A stretch of DNA of 64,000 bases from Rhodococcus sp. 4CII (GTDB taxonomy: Bacteria; Actinomycetota; Actinomycetes; Mycobacteriales; Mycobacteriaceae). Location: assembly GCF_014256275.1 (NCBI RefSeq), contig NZ_JACCFE010000003.1:242263-306262 (forward strand), written 5' to 3'. The translations under genes and the position numbers were made by a program. The notes below the pieces were generated by a model. The model worked only from the letters and a program-made list of their open reading frames with translations, did no database searches and was not told the origin of the DNA. How positions within the stretch are numbered: the first letter of the stretch is position 1; each line of letters starts with the position of its first letter. Below are positions 45,807-55,326 of the stretch, one piece after another.

Positions 45807-47518
45807 TCGTCAAGATCGGACGCGGCGAGAAGATGTCGGGGCTGCTGTCGTACCTGCAGGGTCCGGGCCGTGCGAACGAACACTCCGACCCGCACCTGGT
45901 GACCGGCGACTCGGCGATCATGACATGGCACGACGACAATGAACTCTCGCACCAGGACGCGATCGAGATCGCCCGTCAGCTGGATCAACCTCGCCGGGTC
46001 TTCGGCACGGAAGTGAAGATCCCGAACTTCCTGCGCGACGACCATGGGAACGAGGTGCGGGACTCGCACGGCACGAAGGTCCGTGACCCGATCGATCCGT
46101 TCCGCGACGGAAACGTCTGGCACTGCTCGCTGTCACTGCACGCCGACGAAGGGCAGCTCACCGACGAGAAGTGGGGCGCGATCGCGCGGAGGTTCATGGA
46201 CGAGATGGGCTTCACCGACACCTCCGGTCGCTCCCCCGCCCGCTGGATCGCGGTCCGCCACGGCCTCTCGGTCAGGGGCAACGACCACATCCACATCGCC
46301 GCGTCCGTGGTGCGCGAGGACGGTACCAAGGTCGACCTCTACCGTGACTGGAACCGCGCCAGCGAAGTCGTCAACAAACTCGAACACGAACACGGTCTCG
46401 CGGTTATCGAGTCCCGCAACACCAGGACCGGTGAGCGTGGCTACCACCGTGCCGAACAGCATCGCGCCCACCGGGAAGGTGGCACCGAACTGGACCGCGA
46501 ACTGCTCGCCCGCCGGGTACGCGCATGCGCAACCGCATCGAACTCCGAGGCCGAGTTCGTGCGTCGTCTTCGCGGCCAGGGTCTGGTTGCCCGGCCACGG
46601 TTTGCCTCCGGTCGCGGCGATGTCGTCGTCGGCTACAAAGTGGCGATTCGACCCGCCAACGGACACTCTCCGATCTTCTACGGTGGAGGGCATCTCGCCA
46701 AAGACCTGACCTTGCCGCGGTTGCGCAGCGAGTGGGAGGACAGCCCACAGGCATCATCCGCGGCGGTTGACGAGTGGAACGCGGCTCGCCGTGAACGGCC
46801 GACCGTGCGTGCCGGACGTGAGAGTCAGGAACTCGACCCGAAACTGCTCGACCGGGCCACCGAGGACATCGGCAAGTGGAACACCTACCTGCGGTCCATC
46901 CCGCTCGACGACCGGGCACAGTGGGCACGCGCAGCCGGCCGCACCGCCGGGGTGTTCGCGGCGTGGTCGGCGAAGATCGAACCCACGCCCGGGCCGTTGG
47001 CCGCGGCCGCGCGTGAGCTCGCCCGTTCCGCGCAGCTTCCGGCGTACCGGGCGTACCGGGCGCCGAAGGGCACTATGTCCGCGGGCGGGGCCGCACTGAT
47101 CGTGATGCAGACCAGTGGGCAGCTGCCGACGAGCGTGTCCGCGATGCTTCTGTTGCGGCAGCTGATGAAAGCCATGGAGGCAATCGCGGATGCACATCGC
47201 GCGGCGGGCGAACTGCATCGTGCACTCGACATCGAATACGCCGTCCGCAACGAACTCGCCACCATTCATGCCGCCCAGCAACCACGAATTCCGGTGCCGG
47301 ATACCGCACGGACCGAGGCGACACAGAAGCACGCCACGACCTCGACACTCACCCCGGAGCAGGAAGAGCTGCGGCGGCTCGCCGCCCTCGACAACGCGGC
47401 ACCTCCGTCCGATGCAGTGCGGCGCACCGATTCACCGCTCCCCTCCCGGATCGGTCCGTCCCTCCGCACCCACGCCGGTCGCCCCCGTACACGAGGCAAC
47501 GATGGCAACGAAAGGTAG
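45803..47518 (+). CDS. relaxase/mobilisation nuclease
   Basis: 571 residues. Nicks and pilots DNA at oriT during conjugation. Candidate catalytic Tyr in SGLLSYLQGPG near the N-terminus; histidine cluster in VWHCSLSLHADEG and the metal motif GNDHIHIAASVVREDG (three-His motif III of MOBP-like relaxases). The C-terminal half is helical and may bind the coupling protein or replication factors. Starts within the mobC stop. Its partner TraG is encoded at 56971-58758 on the other strand. Confidence 0.9.
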   Translation: MIVKIGRGEKMSGLLSYLQGPGRANEHSDPHLVTGDSAIMTWHDDNELSHQDAIEIARQLDQPRRVFGTEVKIPNFLRDDHGNEVRDSHGTKVRDPIDPFRDGNVWHCSLSLHADEGQLTDEKWGAIARRFMDEMGFTDTSGRSPARWIAVRHGLSVRGNDHIHIAASVVREDGTKVDLYRDWNRASEVVNKLEHEHGLAVIESRNTRTGERGYHRAEQHRAHREGGTELDRELLARRVRACATASNSEAEFVRRLRGQGLVARPRFASGRGDVVVGYKVAIRPANGHSPIFYGGGHLAKDLTLPRLRSEWEDSPQASSAAVDEWNAARRERPTVRAGRESQELDPKLLDRATEDIGKWNTYLRSIPLDDRAQWARAAGRTAGVFAAWSAKIEPTPGPLAAAARELARSAQLPAYRAYRAPKGTMSAGGAALIVMQTSGQLPTSVSAMLLLRQLMKAMEAIADAHRAAGELHRALDIEYAVRNELATIHAAQQPRIPVPDTARTEATQKHATTSTLTPEQEELRRLAALDNAAPPSDAVRRTDSPLPSRIGPSLRTHAGRPRTRGNDGNER

Positions 47519-47631
47519 GAGCGCACGTCAGCACCGAAGATTTGCGACGCCCACCACACGGGCAGCGCTGCCAGTTACACCGTGCGCTTCGGCCGTAGGA
47601 GAACCCCCGCGAACCCGACACAGGGCTCCGG

Positions 47632-48654
47632 TCAGGGTAGTAGTCGGAGCTTGCGGGCAGTGACAACAGATTCGTGACGTGAACTCGTCCCGAGCTTGTT
47701 CATCGCGCTGCGGAGATAACTCTTCACTGTCTCGGTTCCCACGGAGAGCCGCTGGGCAGCTTCACTGTTGGTGCATCCCAGCGCGACTTGTGACAGCACA
47801 TCGATCTCGCGTGGAGCCAGTCGCACGTCGGACTCCGGACCGAGAGCGTTCTCTGGCCGGCGTAGTGCGGCAATCCGTTCGGACAATTCGTGCAGTCGCG
47901 ACTGCACGGTCTTGTCGGAGACGAGTTGTGCCACCGATCGCAGATCGGCGTGGATGTCGCGAAGCTCCTCGGTTGTCGAGCTGTTCGTGCCGCATTCTTT
48001 GAGTGCGTCAAGCATCTGGAGTCGGCGATCTACCTCATCGCGGACGGACATTTCGGTGCCGAGCCGGCGCGCCGCACCGAGGACGAGGTTGATGGTGCGC
48101 TCGCCGATCGGGATGCATTCGCGGACCGCGGCATAGAGAACAACCCGAGGGCGGCCACTGACCATGACCGGCACCGCGAGCACGGAGCGTAGTCCTTCGT
48201 TGAGGACGGGACGGTCGTACTGATGGGTGATAGTGGTCGAGCGACGGTAGTCGTGGACCGACGCTGGTGAGTGGCGGGCGATGACGCGACCTCCGAGCCC
48301 CGAGTGGGGCGGGATCGATAATCCTTTCAACCCCGTGGTGCGCGTCCCCACGAATTCGCTCAGACGCAGCACGTCGTTGTGGACCTGCCCACCGAAGACG
48401 ACAGGCGCTACGCCGTGTGTTGCAAGGACTCGTAACTCGCCACGTACTGCGTCGCCGTCACAAGGCCGCAGAAGCGGGAGGGAAGCTGCTACCACTATCA
48501 GATTCGCTTTCGGATGGTCAGTTTGCTCGCAGTTGCGGCAGCCACGAACGATGCAGCGGTGGTGGGAAAGTTCCTGCTGAAGATTCCCTCGTTGTGCGCG
48601 AGGAGCGACGCTGCCGACCAGCGTCTCGCGACTGCTGCATCTTGGCGAGGGCAT
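47632..48654 (-). CDS. GAF-domain LuxR-type transcriptional regulator
   Basis: About 340 residues. A GAF-like sensor (VLATHGVAPVVFGGQVHNDV, GLGGRVIARHSPASVHDYRR, RSVLAVPVMVSGRPRVVLYA) is followed by a helical linker and a C-terminal LuxR HTH (LAPREIDVLSQVALGCTNSE, AAQRLSVGTETVKSYLRSAM, NKLGTSSRHESV). The N-terminal start is uncertain: the frame is open to 48765, but that would overlap the next gene. Likely controls the aldehyde dehydrogenase cassette. Confidence 0.82.
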   Translation of the reverse strand: MPSPRCSSRETLVGSVAPRAQRGNLQQELSHHRCIVRGCRNCEQTDHPKANLIVVAASLPLLRPCDGDAVRGELRVLATHGVAPVVFGGQVHNDVLRLSEFVGTRTTGLKGLSIPPHSGLGGRVIARHSPASVHDYRRSTTITHQYDRPVLNEGLRSVLAVPVMVSGRPRVVLYAAVRECIPIGERTINLVLGAARRLGTEMSVRDEVDRRLQMLDALKECGTNSSTTEELRDIHADLRSVAQLVSDKTVQSRLHELSERIAALRRPENALGPESDVRLAPREIDVLSQVALGCTNSEAAQRLSVGTETVKSYLRSAMNKLGTSSRHESVVTARKLRLLP

Positions 48655-48706
48655 CTGCTCAACATCAGGACAAGCAACTGCAGGACTCGGTTCGCTACTG
48701 CACTGT

Positions 48707-48847
48707 TCAGATATCGTCGTCGTCGAACTGGATGTACTCGAAGGTTCGACTCGGTACGAGTACAAGATCCACGTAGGCCAGTACCGGCCTCACCATCGTG
48801 TCCCTGACTGCTGCCACAACTGAGCTGAGAATTGAAAATCCGATCAT
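48707..48847 (-). CDS. short conserved hypothetical protein
   Basis: 46 residues: MIGFSILSSVVAAVRDTMVR then PVLAYVDLVLVPSRTFEYIQ and acidic end FDDDDI. The start ATG overlaps the stop of the upstream gene by one base, so it is coupled. Homologous-looking short proteins accompany aldehyde dehydrogenases in rhodococci; function unknown. Confidence 0.6.
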   Translation of the reverse strand: MIGFSILSSVVAAVRDTMVRPVLAYVDLVLVPSRTFEYIQFDDDDI

Positions 48848-49185
48848 CAGGTGTCCACCTTGGAGTTCGAACGTGAATTTGTTTGCGGGCGCAGATGGGG
48901 GACGGCGAGGGATCGGATCTGGGCAGCGGTAGCCGGTCCGAGTTGTCTCTGCCATGAGGCGAGTGAGAGAAGGTACGAGAGCCGGCGCCAGTACGCGGCG
49001 GGGTGAACTCCGAACTGGATCCAGATTTCCTCTGCCGGTGGTCCCCCGTATGGGAGCCAGGCGACGGCGAGACCGACGAGCAGCTGGCCTTCCTCACTTC
49101 GGGGCCATCCACCTGGCGACTGGAATGCCGGGGTCCGTTGCCGCGATCTGTCGAGAGTGTGCCTGCTCGGGTGTATTCGATTCAT
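48847..49185 (-). CDS. DUF3263-like helix-turn-helix protein
   Basis: 112 residues. The segment PAEEIWIQFGVHPAAYWRRL then SYLLSLASWQRQLGP fits the DUF3263 pattern, in which a protein-encoded IWxxFG-xxxYxxRL motif forms an HTH. Preceded by the aldehyde dehydrogenase stop 68 bases upstream. Possibly regulatory. Confidence 0.6.
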   Translation of the reverse strand: MNRIHPSRHTLDRSRQRTPAFQSPGGWPRSEEGQLLVGLAVAWLPYGGPPAEEIWIQFGVHPAAYWRRLSYLLSLASWQRQLGPATAAQIRSLAVPHLRPQTNSRSNSKVDT

Positions 49186-49253
49186 GTTTGGGCAGTGCCG
49201 GAAGGCCGAGGCCGGGACGGTGGGGCCGCCCCGACCTCGGCGAGAATGGACTG

Positions 49254-50750
49254 CTATCCCTTCTTCAAGATCACTGTCTTGGTCTCGGTGTAGGCGTCGA
49301 GGGCGGACGAGCCGTGTTCGCGGCCCCACCCGGACTGCTTGTAGCCGCCGAATGGCAACGCCGGATCGAGCACGTGGTAGCTGTTGATCCAGACCGTTCC
49401 GGCCGCGAGCCGGCCAGCGAGGGTATGCGCCTTCGATACATCGGAGGTCCAGACGGCGGCGGCCAGCCCGTAGTCGGTGTCGTTGGCGGTGGCGATGACC
49501 TCGTCGGCGTCGTCGAACCGTGCGACGGTGACCACGGGTCCGAAGATTTCCTCCTTGACCACCCGCATGGTCGGGGTGGTGTCGACGAGGACGGTGGGTT
49601 CGACGAAGTACCCGACGTCGCCCTTGCGGCCTCCGCCCGCGACCGCGGTGGCGCCTTCGGTGCGACCGGACTCGAGGTAGCCGAGGACGGTGTCGAGTTG
49701 CTTCTCCGACACCAGCGGACCCATCTGCGATGACGGGTCGAGACTGTCGCCGACCTGGAGTTCGGATGCGATGCGGGCGACACCCTCCACGACCCGGTCG
49801 TAGGCCTTCGACTGCACGAACAGCCGCGATCCGGCCTCGCATGCTTCGCCCTGGTTGAAGAAGATCGCCATCGCGGCCCCTTCGATGGCGGCATCGATGT
49901 CGGCGTCGTCGAAGATAATGTTCGGGGACTTGCCGCCGAGCTCGAGGGTGACCTTCTTCAGATTCCCGCGGGCAGCGCTCACGATGCGCCGGCCGACCTC
50001 GGTGGAACCGGTGAACGACACCTTGTCGACACCGGGATGGGAGGTCAGGGCCGCGCCCACCGTCTCGCCGTAGCCCTGGACGATGTTGACCACACCGTCG
50101 GGCACCCCGGCTTCGCGGAGCACGTTACCGAGCAGCGCGGCGCTGAGTGGGGTCTGTTCGGCAGGTTTGAGGATCACCGTGTTGCCGGCGGCGAGCGCAG
50201 GTGCCAGCTTCCAGGCGGCGAGCATCAGCGGGAAGTTCCATGCCACGATCGCCGCGACCACTCCGACGCGTTCGCGCAGGGTGTAGGCGAAGTAGTCTCC
50301 CGGAGCTGCGGTCGAGGTGACCGGGATCGTGGTTCCTTCCATTTTGGTCGGCCAGCCTGCGAAGTAGCGGAACCAGTCGGCGGACAGGGGCACGTCGACC
50401 GCGCGGGCGTAGGTCAACGGTTTGCCGTTGTCGAGTGCTTCGACGAGCGCGAAGTCGTCCGCCCGCTCCTCGAGGAGGTCACCGACTCGCCACAGGATCT
50501 TGCTGCGCTGCGCCGGGGTCAACCGCCCCCAGGGTCCGTCGAGTGCCCGCCTTGCCGCCGTGACCGCAGCGTCGACGTCGTGGTCACCGCCGAAGGCGAC
50601 CTGGGCCAACTCGTCGCCGTTGCAGGGATTGAAGGTCGCGAAGTTGTCGCCGGATATGGACGGAACGTGTTGTCCGTCGATCAGGTGCAGCACCGGTGCT
50701 GCCAGGAAATTAGTTACCGTCGCGGACGGTGCTGTGTGGGTGATCGTCAT
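49254..50750 (-). CDS. NAD(P)-dependent aldehyde dehydrogenase
   Basis: 498 residues. Cofactor motif FTGSTEVGRRI, catalytic Glu in LELGGKSPNIIF and catalytic Cys in FFNQGEACEAGSRLFVQ. C-terminal PFGGYKQSGWGREHG is typical of class 1/2 ALDH and rhodococcal acetaldehyde or long-chain aldehyde enzymes. Oxidises aldehydes to acids, feeding acyl-CoA metabolism. Divergent from the AraC regulator across 84 bases. Confidence 0.95.
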   Translation of the reverse strand: MTITHTAPSATVTNFLAAPVLHLIDGQHVPSISGDNFATFNPCNGDELAQVAFGGDHDVDAAVTAARRALDGPWGRLTPAQRSKILWRVGDLLEERADDFALVEALDNGKPLTYARAVDVPLSADWFRYFAGWPTKMEGTTIPVTSTAAPGDYFAYTLRERVGVVAAIVAWNFPLMLAAWKLAPALAAGNTVILKPAEQTPLSAALLGNVLREAGVPDGVVNIVQGYGETVGAALTSHPGVDKVSFTGSTEVGRRIVSAARGNLKKVTLELGGKSPNIIFDDADIDAAIEGAAMAIFFNQGEACEAGSRLFVQSKAYDRVVEGVARIASELQVGDSLDPSSQMGPLVSEKQLDTVLGYLESGRTEGATAVAGGGRKGDVGYFVEPTVLVDTTPTMRVVKEEIFGPVVTVARFDDADEVIATANDTDYGLAAAVWTSDVSKAHTLAGRLAAGTVWINSYHVLDPALPFGGYKQSGWGREHGSSALDAYTETKTVILKKG

Positions 50751-50834
50751 GGTGCTTGTTCTCCTTGCTCAGTGTGTCGTGGGTTGCCGCCGGTGGTCTT
50801 GACAGAGCCGGACGGAAGCGCCGAATCTGGTGGC

Positions 50835-51845
50835 ATGCCGTACTGGTCCACCTCGGATCTCAGTCCCCGTGAACAGGCGAGTTACTGGGGTGACGTCGTC
50901 TGCGAGGCCTTCACTCCCTTGGCGCCCAAGCGTGCGCGGACGCACCTCGACCGCAGTGCCACGGCCGAGGGAGTGCCGGGGTGGGTTCGCTCCGATCCGC
51001 TGGCCGACACGAATTGCGCTGAAATCGCGTCGTGCACGCAGTTGTTGACGCATGGCCCGCGTGAGGTGCGTCGCGCGCCAGTGGAAGCGTTGTTCGTGAA
51101 CCTACAATTGTCCGGCGTCTGCTACGGCGAGCAGGACGGCAGGCGCTGCATCGTGTCGGCGGGCAGTTACGCCGTGTTCGACACGACGCGCCCCTACACG
51201 CTCGAGTTCAACGAGCCGAAGACGGAAACCAGTTGGCGTGTTCTGTCGTTTCGTGTTCCTCGTGATCAATGGGCCCTCGGGGGGCGGACGGACGGTGCGA
51301 CGGCTCGGGCCGTCGACACGACGACCGGTGCGGGGAACGTTGTCGGGGCGATGATGTGGTCTCTGTGGAATCAGCGGTCCCATCTGGACCGTCCCACCGC
51401 GACGATCATGGAAAGATCGTTTGCCGACGTCCTGTCCACGGTGATGTCGACCAGGTCCGGGCAGACCCACGACGGCCCAGAAGAGCGTGATGCGGCTCTT
51501 CGTCTGGTGGTCCGGCACCATATCCGGTCCGCGGTACCGCTCGGACGCGTCACCGCCGAGGCAGCCGCCCGGGAGGCGGCGATCTCGGTGCGCACCCTGC
51601 ACCGGTTGTTTCAGGCGGTCGGCACGAGTTTTGCGGACTGCGTTCGGGAGGAGCGCCTGAGCGGAGCGATGGACGATCTCGCCTCGGCCCCGCTCACCGT
51701 CACCATCGGTGAGATCGCCGTCAGGTGGGGGTTCTGCGACAGCTCACATCTGACCCGCACCTTCCAGCGGTACGCCGGGTGCACCCCGACCGAGTACCGT
51801 GCCGCGAACAGCACGGCGACCGGTAGCCGGATGCTCGAAACCTAG
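50835..51845 (+). CDS. AraC-family transcriptional regulator
   Basis: 336 residues. N-terminal AraC-binding-like domain of the FeaR/NitR type (LSPREQASYWGDVVCEAFTP, AGSYAVFDTTRPYTLEFNEP) and C-terminal double HTH (REAAISVRTLHRLFQAVGTS, IAVRWGFCDSSHLTRTFQRY, AGCTPTEYR). By its divergent position it most likely activates the aldehyde dehydrogenase gene. Confidence 0.92.
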   Translation: MPYWSTSDLSPREQASYWGDVVCEAFTPLAPKRARTHLDRSATAEGVPGWVRSDPLADTNCAEIASCTQLLTHGPREVRRAPVEALFVNLQLSGVCYGEQDGRRCIVSAGSYAVFDTTRPYTLEFNEPKTETSWRVLSFRVPRDQWALGGRTDGATARAVDTTTGAGNVVGAMMWSLWNQRSHLDRPTATIMERSFADVLSTVMSTRSGQTHDGPEERDAALRLVVRHHIRSAVPLGRVTAEAAAREAAISVRTLHRLFQAVGTSFADCVREERLSGAMDDLASAPLTVTIGEIAVRWGFCDSSHLTRTFQRYAGCTPTEYRAANSTATGSRMLET

Positions 51846-53095
51846 GTCGTCACGATCCCGGCGGCGGACTGCATCGGGTCGTAGTCGGCGCGCTGGAGAA
51901 GAGCGTGCAGCTGCCGCCGGCGTACGCCCATGTTTCCGCCGTCGTAGAGCGGGAAACACAGCACGTCTTCCATGATCCCCGCGATCGGTGTCTGGTCGCC
52001 GTAGGAGTTCACCCCCACCACCCGCATCGTGTCGTACACGGTCTGGACGGACAGCTCGGATGCGTAGATCTTGGCCATGTGACCCAGCTCCTCGTCTGCG
52101 CCACCGGTCTTGTCGTACAGATCGCACGCTTTCCAGGTGAGATACCGTGCCGCCTCGATGCGGGTCTTGATGTCGACCAGCATGTAGCCGACCGTCGGGT
52201 AGTCGATGATCGGCACCGGACCGGATCGCCTGTCGGTCTTCGCGAACGCGAATGCGTAATCGAAGGCCGCCCGCATCCGGCCGACACAGGCCGCACCGAT
52301 GATCGACGAGGTCCAATTGAACGTCTTGCGGGCGATCTCCCTTCCGTCTCCGGGCTGTCCGATGAGGTTTCCGGCGGGAACCCGGACATCGGTGAACGTG
52401 ATGCGGGGAGAGATGGTTGCGCGGTGTCCCATGGTGTCGATGTAGGATTCAACTTTGATACCGGCGGTGTTACCCGGGACGACGATCACCGCCAACGATT
52501 CCGCCGGGGGCAGGGCCGGGTCGGTCCGACACAACACGCTGATCAGTTCGGAACCTGTCCCGTCCCATCCTGATGCGTTCGTGGTGAAGTGCTTGTCGCC
52601 GTTGATCACCCATTCGTCGCCGTCGAGGCGGGCGAACGTCTGCACCCCGCCCGAGGTGTCGCTGGTGTCGAAGTTCGCGCCACCGGCCGTCTCGGTGAAG
52701 GCCCACGCCGCCAGGAGCGGCTGATCACCGGCGAAAGCCGGCAAGAACTTGGCTTTCTGCTCGGCGGTACCGAAGTGGATGATCGGTTGCAGCCCGAGGC
52801 CGGTACCGAGCAGCGCAGTCGGCACGTTGATATCCGCGCGGGTGAGTTCTTCTGCCGCGATTGCGAAGTCGAGCGACGACATCGCGGTACCGCCGTACTC
52901 GACCGGCAGAAGCGCTTTGAGGAACCCCGCATCCACCATCTCCTGATAGAACGGTTTGATCGCCGCGAACCGCTCCTCCGGTGTCGGGAACGGCGCGATC
53001 ACGCCCTCGACAAGGGCGAGCCGGTTATCCGCAAACGTCTGCGCCGCCTTCTGCAACGCTGCCTGCTCCGGACTCAGGTCGAAATCGATGGCCAT
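51842..53095 (-). CDS. acyl-CoA dehydrogenase
   Basis: 417 residues from the ATG at 53095 (GGAGGAA upstream). Three-domain flavoprotein: N-terminal helices, FAD-binding signature AWAFTETAGGANFDTSDTSG with NGDKHFTTNAS, and the C-terminal bundle (TVYDTMRVVGVNSYGDQTPI, GGNMGVRRRQLHALL). Introduces a double bond into acyl-CoA in beta-oxidation or related catabolism. It converges with the AraC gene, the two stops overlapping by four bases. Confidence 0.93.
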   Translation of the reverse strand: MAIDFDLSPEQAALQKAAQTFADNRLALVEGVIAPFPTPEERFAAIKPFYQEMVDAGFLKALLPVEYGGTAMSSLDFAIAAEELTRADINVPTALLGTGLGLQPIIHFGTAEQKAKFLPAFAGDQPLLAAWAFTETAGGANFDTSDTSGGVQTFARLDGDEWVINGDKHFTTNASGWDGTGSELISVLCRTDPALPPAESLAVIVVPGNTAGIKVESYIDTMGHRATISPRITFTDVRVPAGNLIGQPGDGREIARKTFNWTSSIIGAACVGRMRAAFDYAFAFAKTDRRSGPVPIIDYPTVGYMLVDIKTRIEAARYLTWKACDLYDKTGGADEELGHMAKIYASELSVQTVYDTMRVVGVNSYGDQTPIAGIMEDVLCFPLYDGGNMGVRRRQLHALLQRADYDPMQSAAGIVTT

Positions 53096-53221
53096 GGGAA
53101 TCAGTTCCTCCATTGCTTGCTGAGAAGTGAGCTCGAACACTTCGCTCTGAAACCCATACTCATCGTGTGCCCGCCGTCACGATTGGACGATTGCGACAAC
53201 CCTCTTGGACCGTTGCGCCAA

Positions 53222-53587
53222 TCACCGATTCGCTGGGAGGACAGAGGCGACTCCACTGATGTGGAGGTCCTCAACGTCGACCTTTACCAGGAGGTAAGGC
53301 GTCCAATCTTTCGATCGACACGGATACGAAGCCGCAAGCATGCCGTGGGTCGTGTTCACTGCGGCAGCCGTGGCAGCAATCGTTAGGAGGCAGAGGACCT
53401 GCTTCTTCGACTCGGACCCAGGCTGGCGGCATTGTGGGCAGGTCTCGGCACCATCGTGGTGGCGGAAGGTTTCCGGTGGGTTCAGTCGATCGCCGGTGCA
53501 CTCGTCCCGGTCACGAGATGGGTTCAACGGGAACGGCTGCGGCCGCTCGTCGTTGCGGGCACGTTCGTCCGCGGGCTCCATCGGCAC
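53222..53587 (-). CDS. possible small zinc-ribbon protein
   Basis: 121 residues with CPQCRQPG and a later YPCRSKDWTPYLL, a pattern seen in short plasmid proteins of actinobacteria that end in CP..(D/G)WHLT. Evidence is weak, the N-terminus is compositionally doubtful, and no ribosome site is clear. The rest of 53096-53618 shows nothing. Confidence 0.35.
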   Translation of the reverse strand: MPMEPADERARNDERPQPFPLNPSRDRDECTGDRLNPPETFRHHDGAETCPQCRQPGSESKKQVLCLLTIAATAAAVNTTHGMLAASYPCRSKDWTPYLLVKVDVEDLHISGVASVLPANR

Positions 53588-53618
53588 CGGGCGATCGACT
53601 GAACTTCATGCCTGGCTG

Positions 53619-54428
53619 CTACGGGCGGCGCAGGTCCGGTTGTGCTCGTCGCCGGCGGACTGCCCGCAGCTCCGAAGCCGGAGTGGCGCCGATGGCGTCG
53701 GGCACGATGGCGAGCTGCGTTTGTATGGCGGAGACGAGTGCCTCGAAGACGGAGTTGTCCCCCGGCGCCGGTGGAGACCATCCACCACCGAAGCGGCCCG
53801 CGTTCTCACCGAGCCCATAATCGGCCGGGCTTTGCAGGATCTGGTTTCCGTTGCCGTCGATTCGGAGGATGCGGTACGTGCCGCGCCCGTCTGCACCTGG
53901 TCCGCCGTTCCACCGCTCGAACGAGTACACCAGCACCTTTTCACCGGTGACGACGTTGGTGAACTCTGCGGCAGCGGTGTCCATCCGCAGATTCTGACGG
54001 TCGTCCGGCACCGGGCACCCATTGCGGGAGATGACGAGGTCCGAATGCAGTCCGTCCTCGCTGTGCCACTGCGAGGTGGTTGCGCTTGCGACGGTCCAGA
54101 TTTCTTCGAGCGCGCCGTGCACGGCCAGAAGATGCCGCCTGTCTTCCGGACCCATTGGCGAATTCACGCCGTACTTCGTCCCCCGAACGCGCTCGGCCCA
54201 CCGACGCAGCACAGCCCCGGCCATCTGCGCTGATGCGTGCGCACGCTCTCGACGGGTCATGCCCACCGCACGTCGCGCCTTCCCTACGCTCATCCCGCCG
54301 GTGACCAGCACCCCGACGGCCTTGTCACGCACCTGGTGGTCCACCTCCGTTGCCTGCCGTGCACGGCGGCGAGCCTCGGATACCGCGCCGCGCATTGCGT
54401 CTCGAACTGCATCGTTCTGTTCTGCCAT
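53619..54428 (-). CDS. hypothetical plasmid protein
   Basis: 269 residues. Helical, charged N-terminus (AMRGAVSEARRRARQATEVD) with a segment DKAVGVLVTGGMSVGKARRAV then GMTRRERAHASAQM that could be an HTH, and a mixed C-terminal domain. No family recognised. Last gene of the transfer operon, 34 bases after the preceding stop. Confidence 0.6.
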   Translation of the reverse strand: MAEQNDAVRDAMRGAVSEARRRARQATEVDHQVRDKAVGVLVTGGMSVGKARRAVGMTRRERAHASAQMAGAVLRRWAERVRGTKYGVNSPMGPEDRRHLLAVHGALEEIWTVASATTSQWHSEDGLHSDLVISRNGCPVPDDRQNLRMDTAAAEFTNVVTGEKVLVYSFERWNGGPGADGRGTYRILRIDGNGNQILQSPADYGLGENAGRFGGGWSPPAPGDNSVFEALVSAIQTQLAIVPDAIGATPASELRAVRRRRAQPDLRRP

Positions 54429-54462
54429 TACCCCTCCCTCTGTTGAGCCGGCCGCGTCATGC

Positions 54463-55287
54463 TCACCGGCCGGTCATCGTCCGCTCGGCAGACTTACCAC
54501 GTCTGACCCGACCCTTGCGGGCCTTGGGATGGCTGCCCGTACCGGCCACCGCTTCGACCGGGTGCTTGGCCTGGTCGAGGTCGGCGCGCATGCGGGTGGC
54601 GACTTCCTCTTCGTCGATGCCGGACGCTCTCATCTGGTCGGCGTCCTCCCCGCGTCGTTCGGCGGAGTCGTAGTCGTGGTCGGCCACCGAGCGCAGCGAA
54701 TCACCGCCAGGTGCCTGCGGTTCGACGTCTTCGCTGTTCGTCTCGTTGCGTTCGTTCTCATCGGCGCGTTCGACATCCGCCCGCTCGGCCTGGTCGAGTA
54801 TCTCACTGGCCGTCATGGTGTCGGCTTGGGATCGGCCGTGTTCGGCGCCGGCGCGGGCTTTTCGGTTCTCGGCATCGCGTAGCAGGGCGTCGACGATCTT
54901 CTCGTCCGCGCCCGGAGCGTCCGCGTCGATGCCATACCGTTTGGCGGTTTCGGCGCGGATCCGTTCGACCGCCTCCGCGGCGATATGGGAGTGTTCCTTC
55001 CACGCTTGTGCGTGCTGCCACTGGTCGGCGATCTCGCCGGGCTGTGCCCGGTTCCACCATTGGTCATCGAACGAGGCACGCAGAAACGCCTCGACGCCCG
55101 CGCGGTCGGTCTCGAGCCGTTGTGCGAGTTCGCGAGCATGTTCGGCTGATTCGCGGCGCGCCTGCTCGAGGTCACGCTCACGGTTGCGAGCCATCTTCTC
55201 GGCCATACGGGAGGCCAGTTGCAGTGCGACGCGCATCATGGCGCTGACTTCGTGGTTTGCCGAGTCGACTTCGGGACCTTCGGACAT
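54463..55287 (-). CDS. hypothetical coiled-coil plasmid protein
   Basis: 274 residues, strongly charged. A long helix (LASRMAEKMARNRERDLEQA then RRESAEHARELAQRLETDRA), a Trp-rich spot (FDDQWWNRAQPGEIADQWQH) and an acidic to basic tail. Proteins of this sort lie beside TraG on rhodococcal plasmids; role unknown, perhaps relaxosome docking. Confidence 0.65.
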   Translation of the reverse strand: MSEGPEVDSANHEVSAMMRVALQLASRMAEKMARNRERDLEQARRESAEHARELAQRLETDRAGVEAFLRASFDDQWWNRAQPGEIADQWQHAQAWKEHSHIAAEAVERIRAETAKRYGIDADAPGADEKIVDALLRDAENRKARAGAEHGRSQADTMTASEILDQAERADVERADENERNETNSEDVEPQAPGGDSLRSVADHDYDSAERRGEDADQMRASGIDEEEVATRMRADLDQAKHPVEAVAGTGSHPKARKGRVRRGKSAERTMTGR

Positions 55288-55326
55288 GTGGTTCTCCCTA
55301 CCGGTTGTTGTGGTGACGGGCTTGGC

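Noticed and set aside
50037..50834. An N-terminal extension of the AraC regulator by 266 codons
   Set aside because: It would run antisense through the aldehyde dehydrogenase gene; family homology begins at the ATG at 50835.
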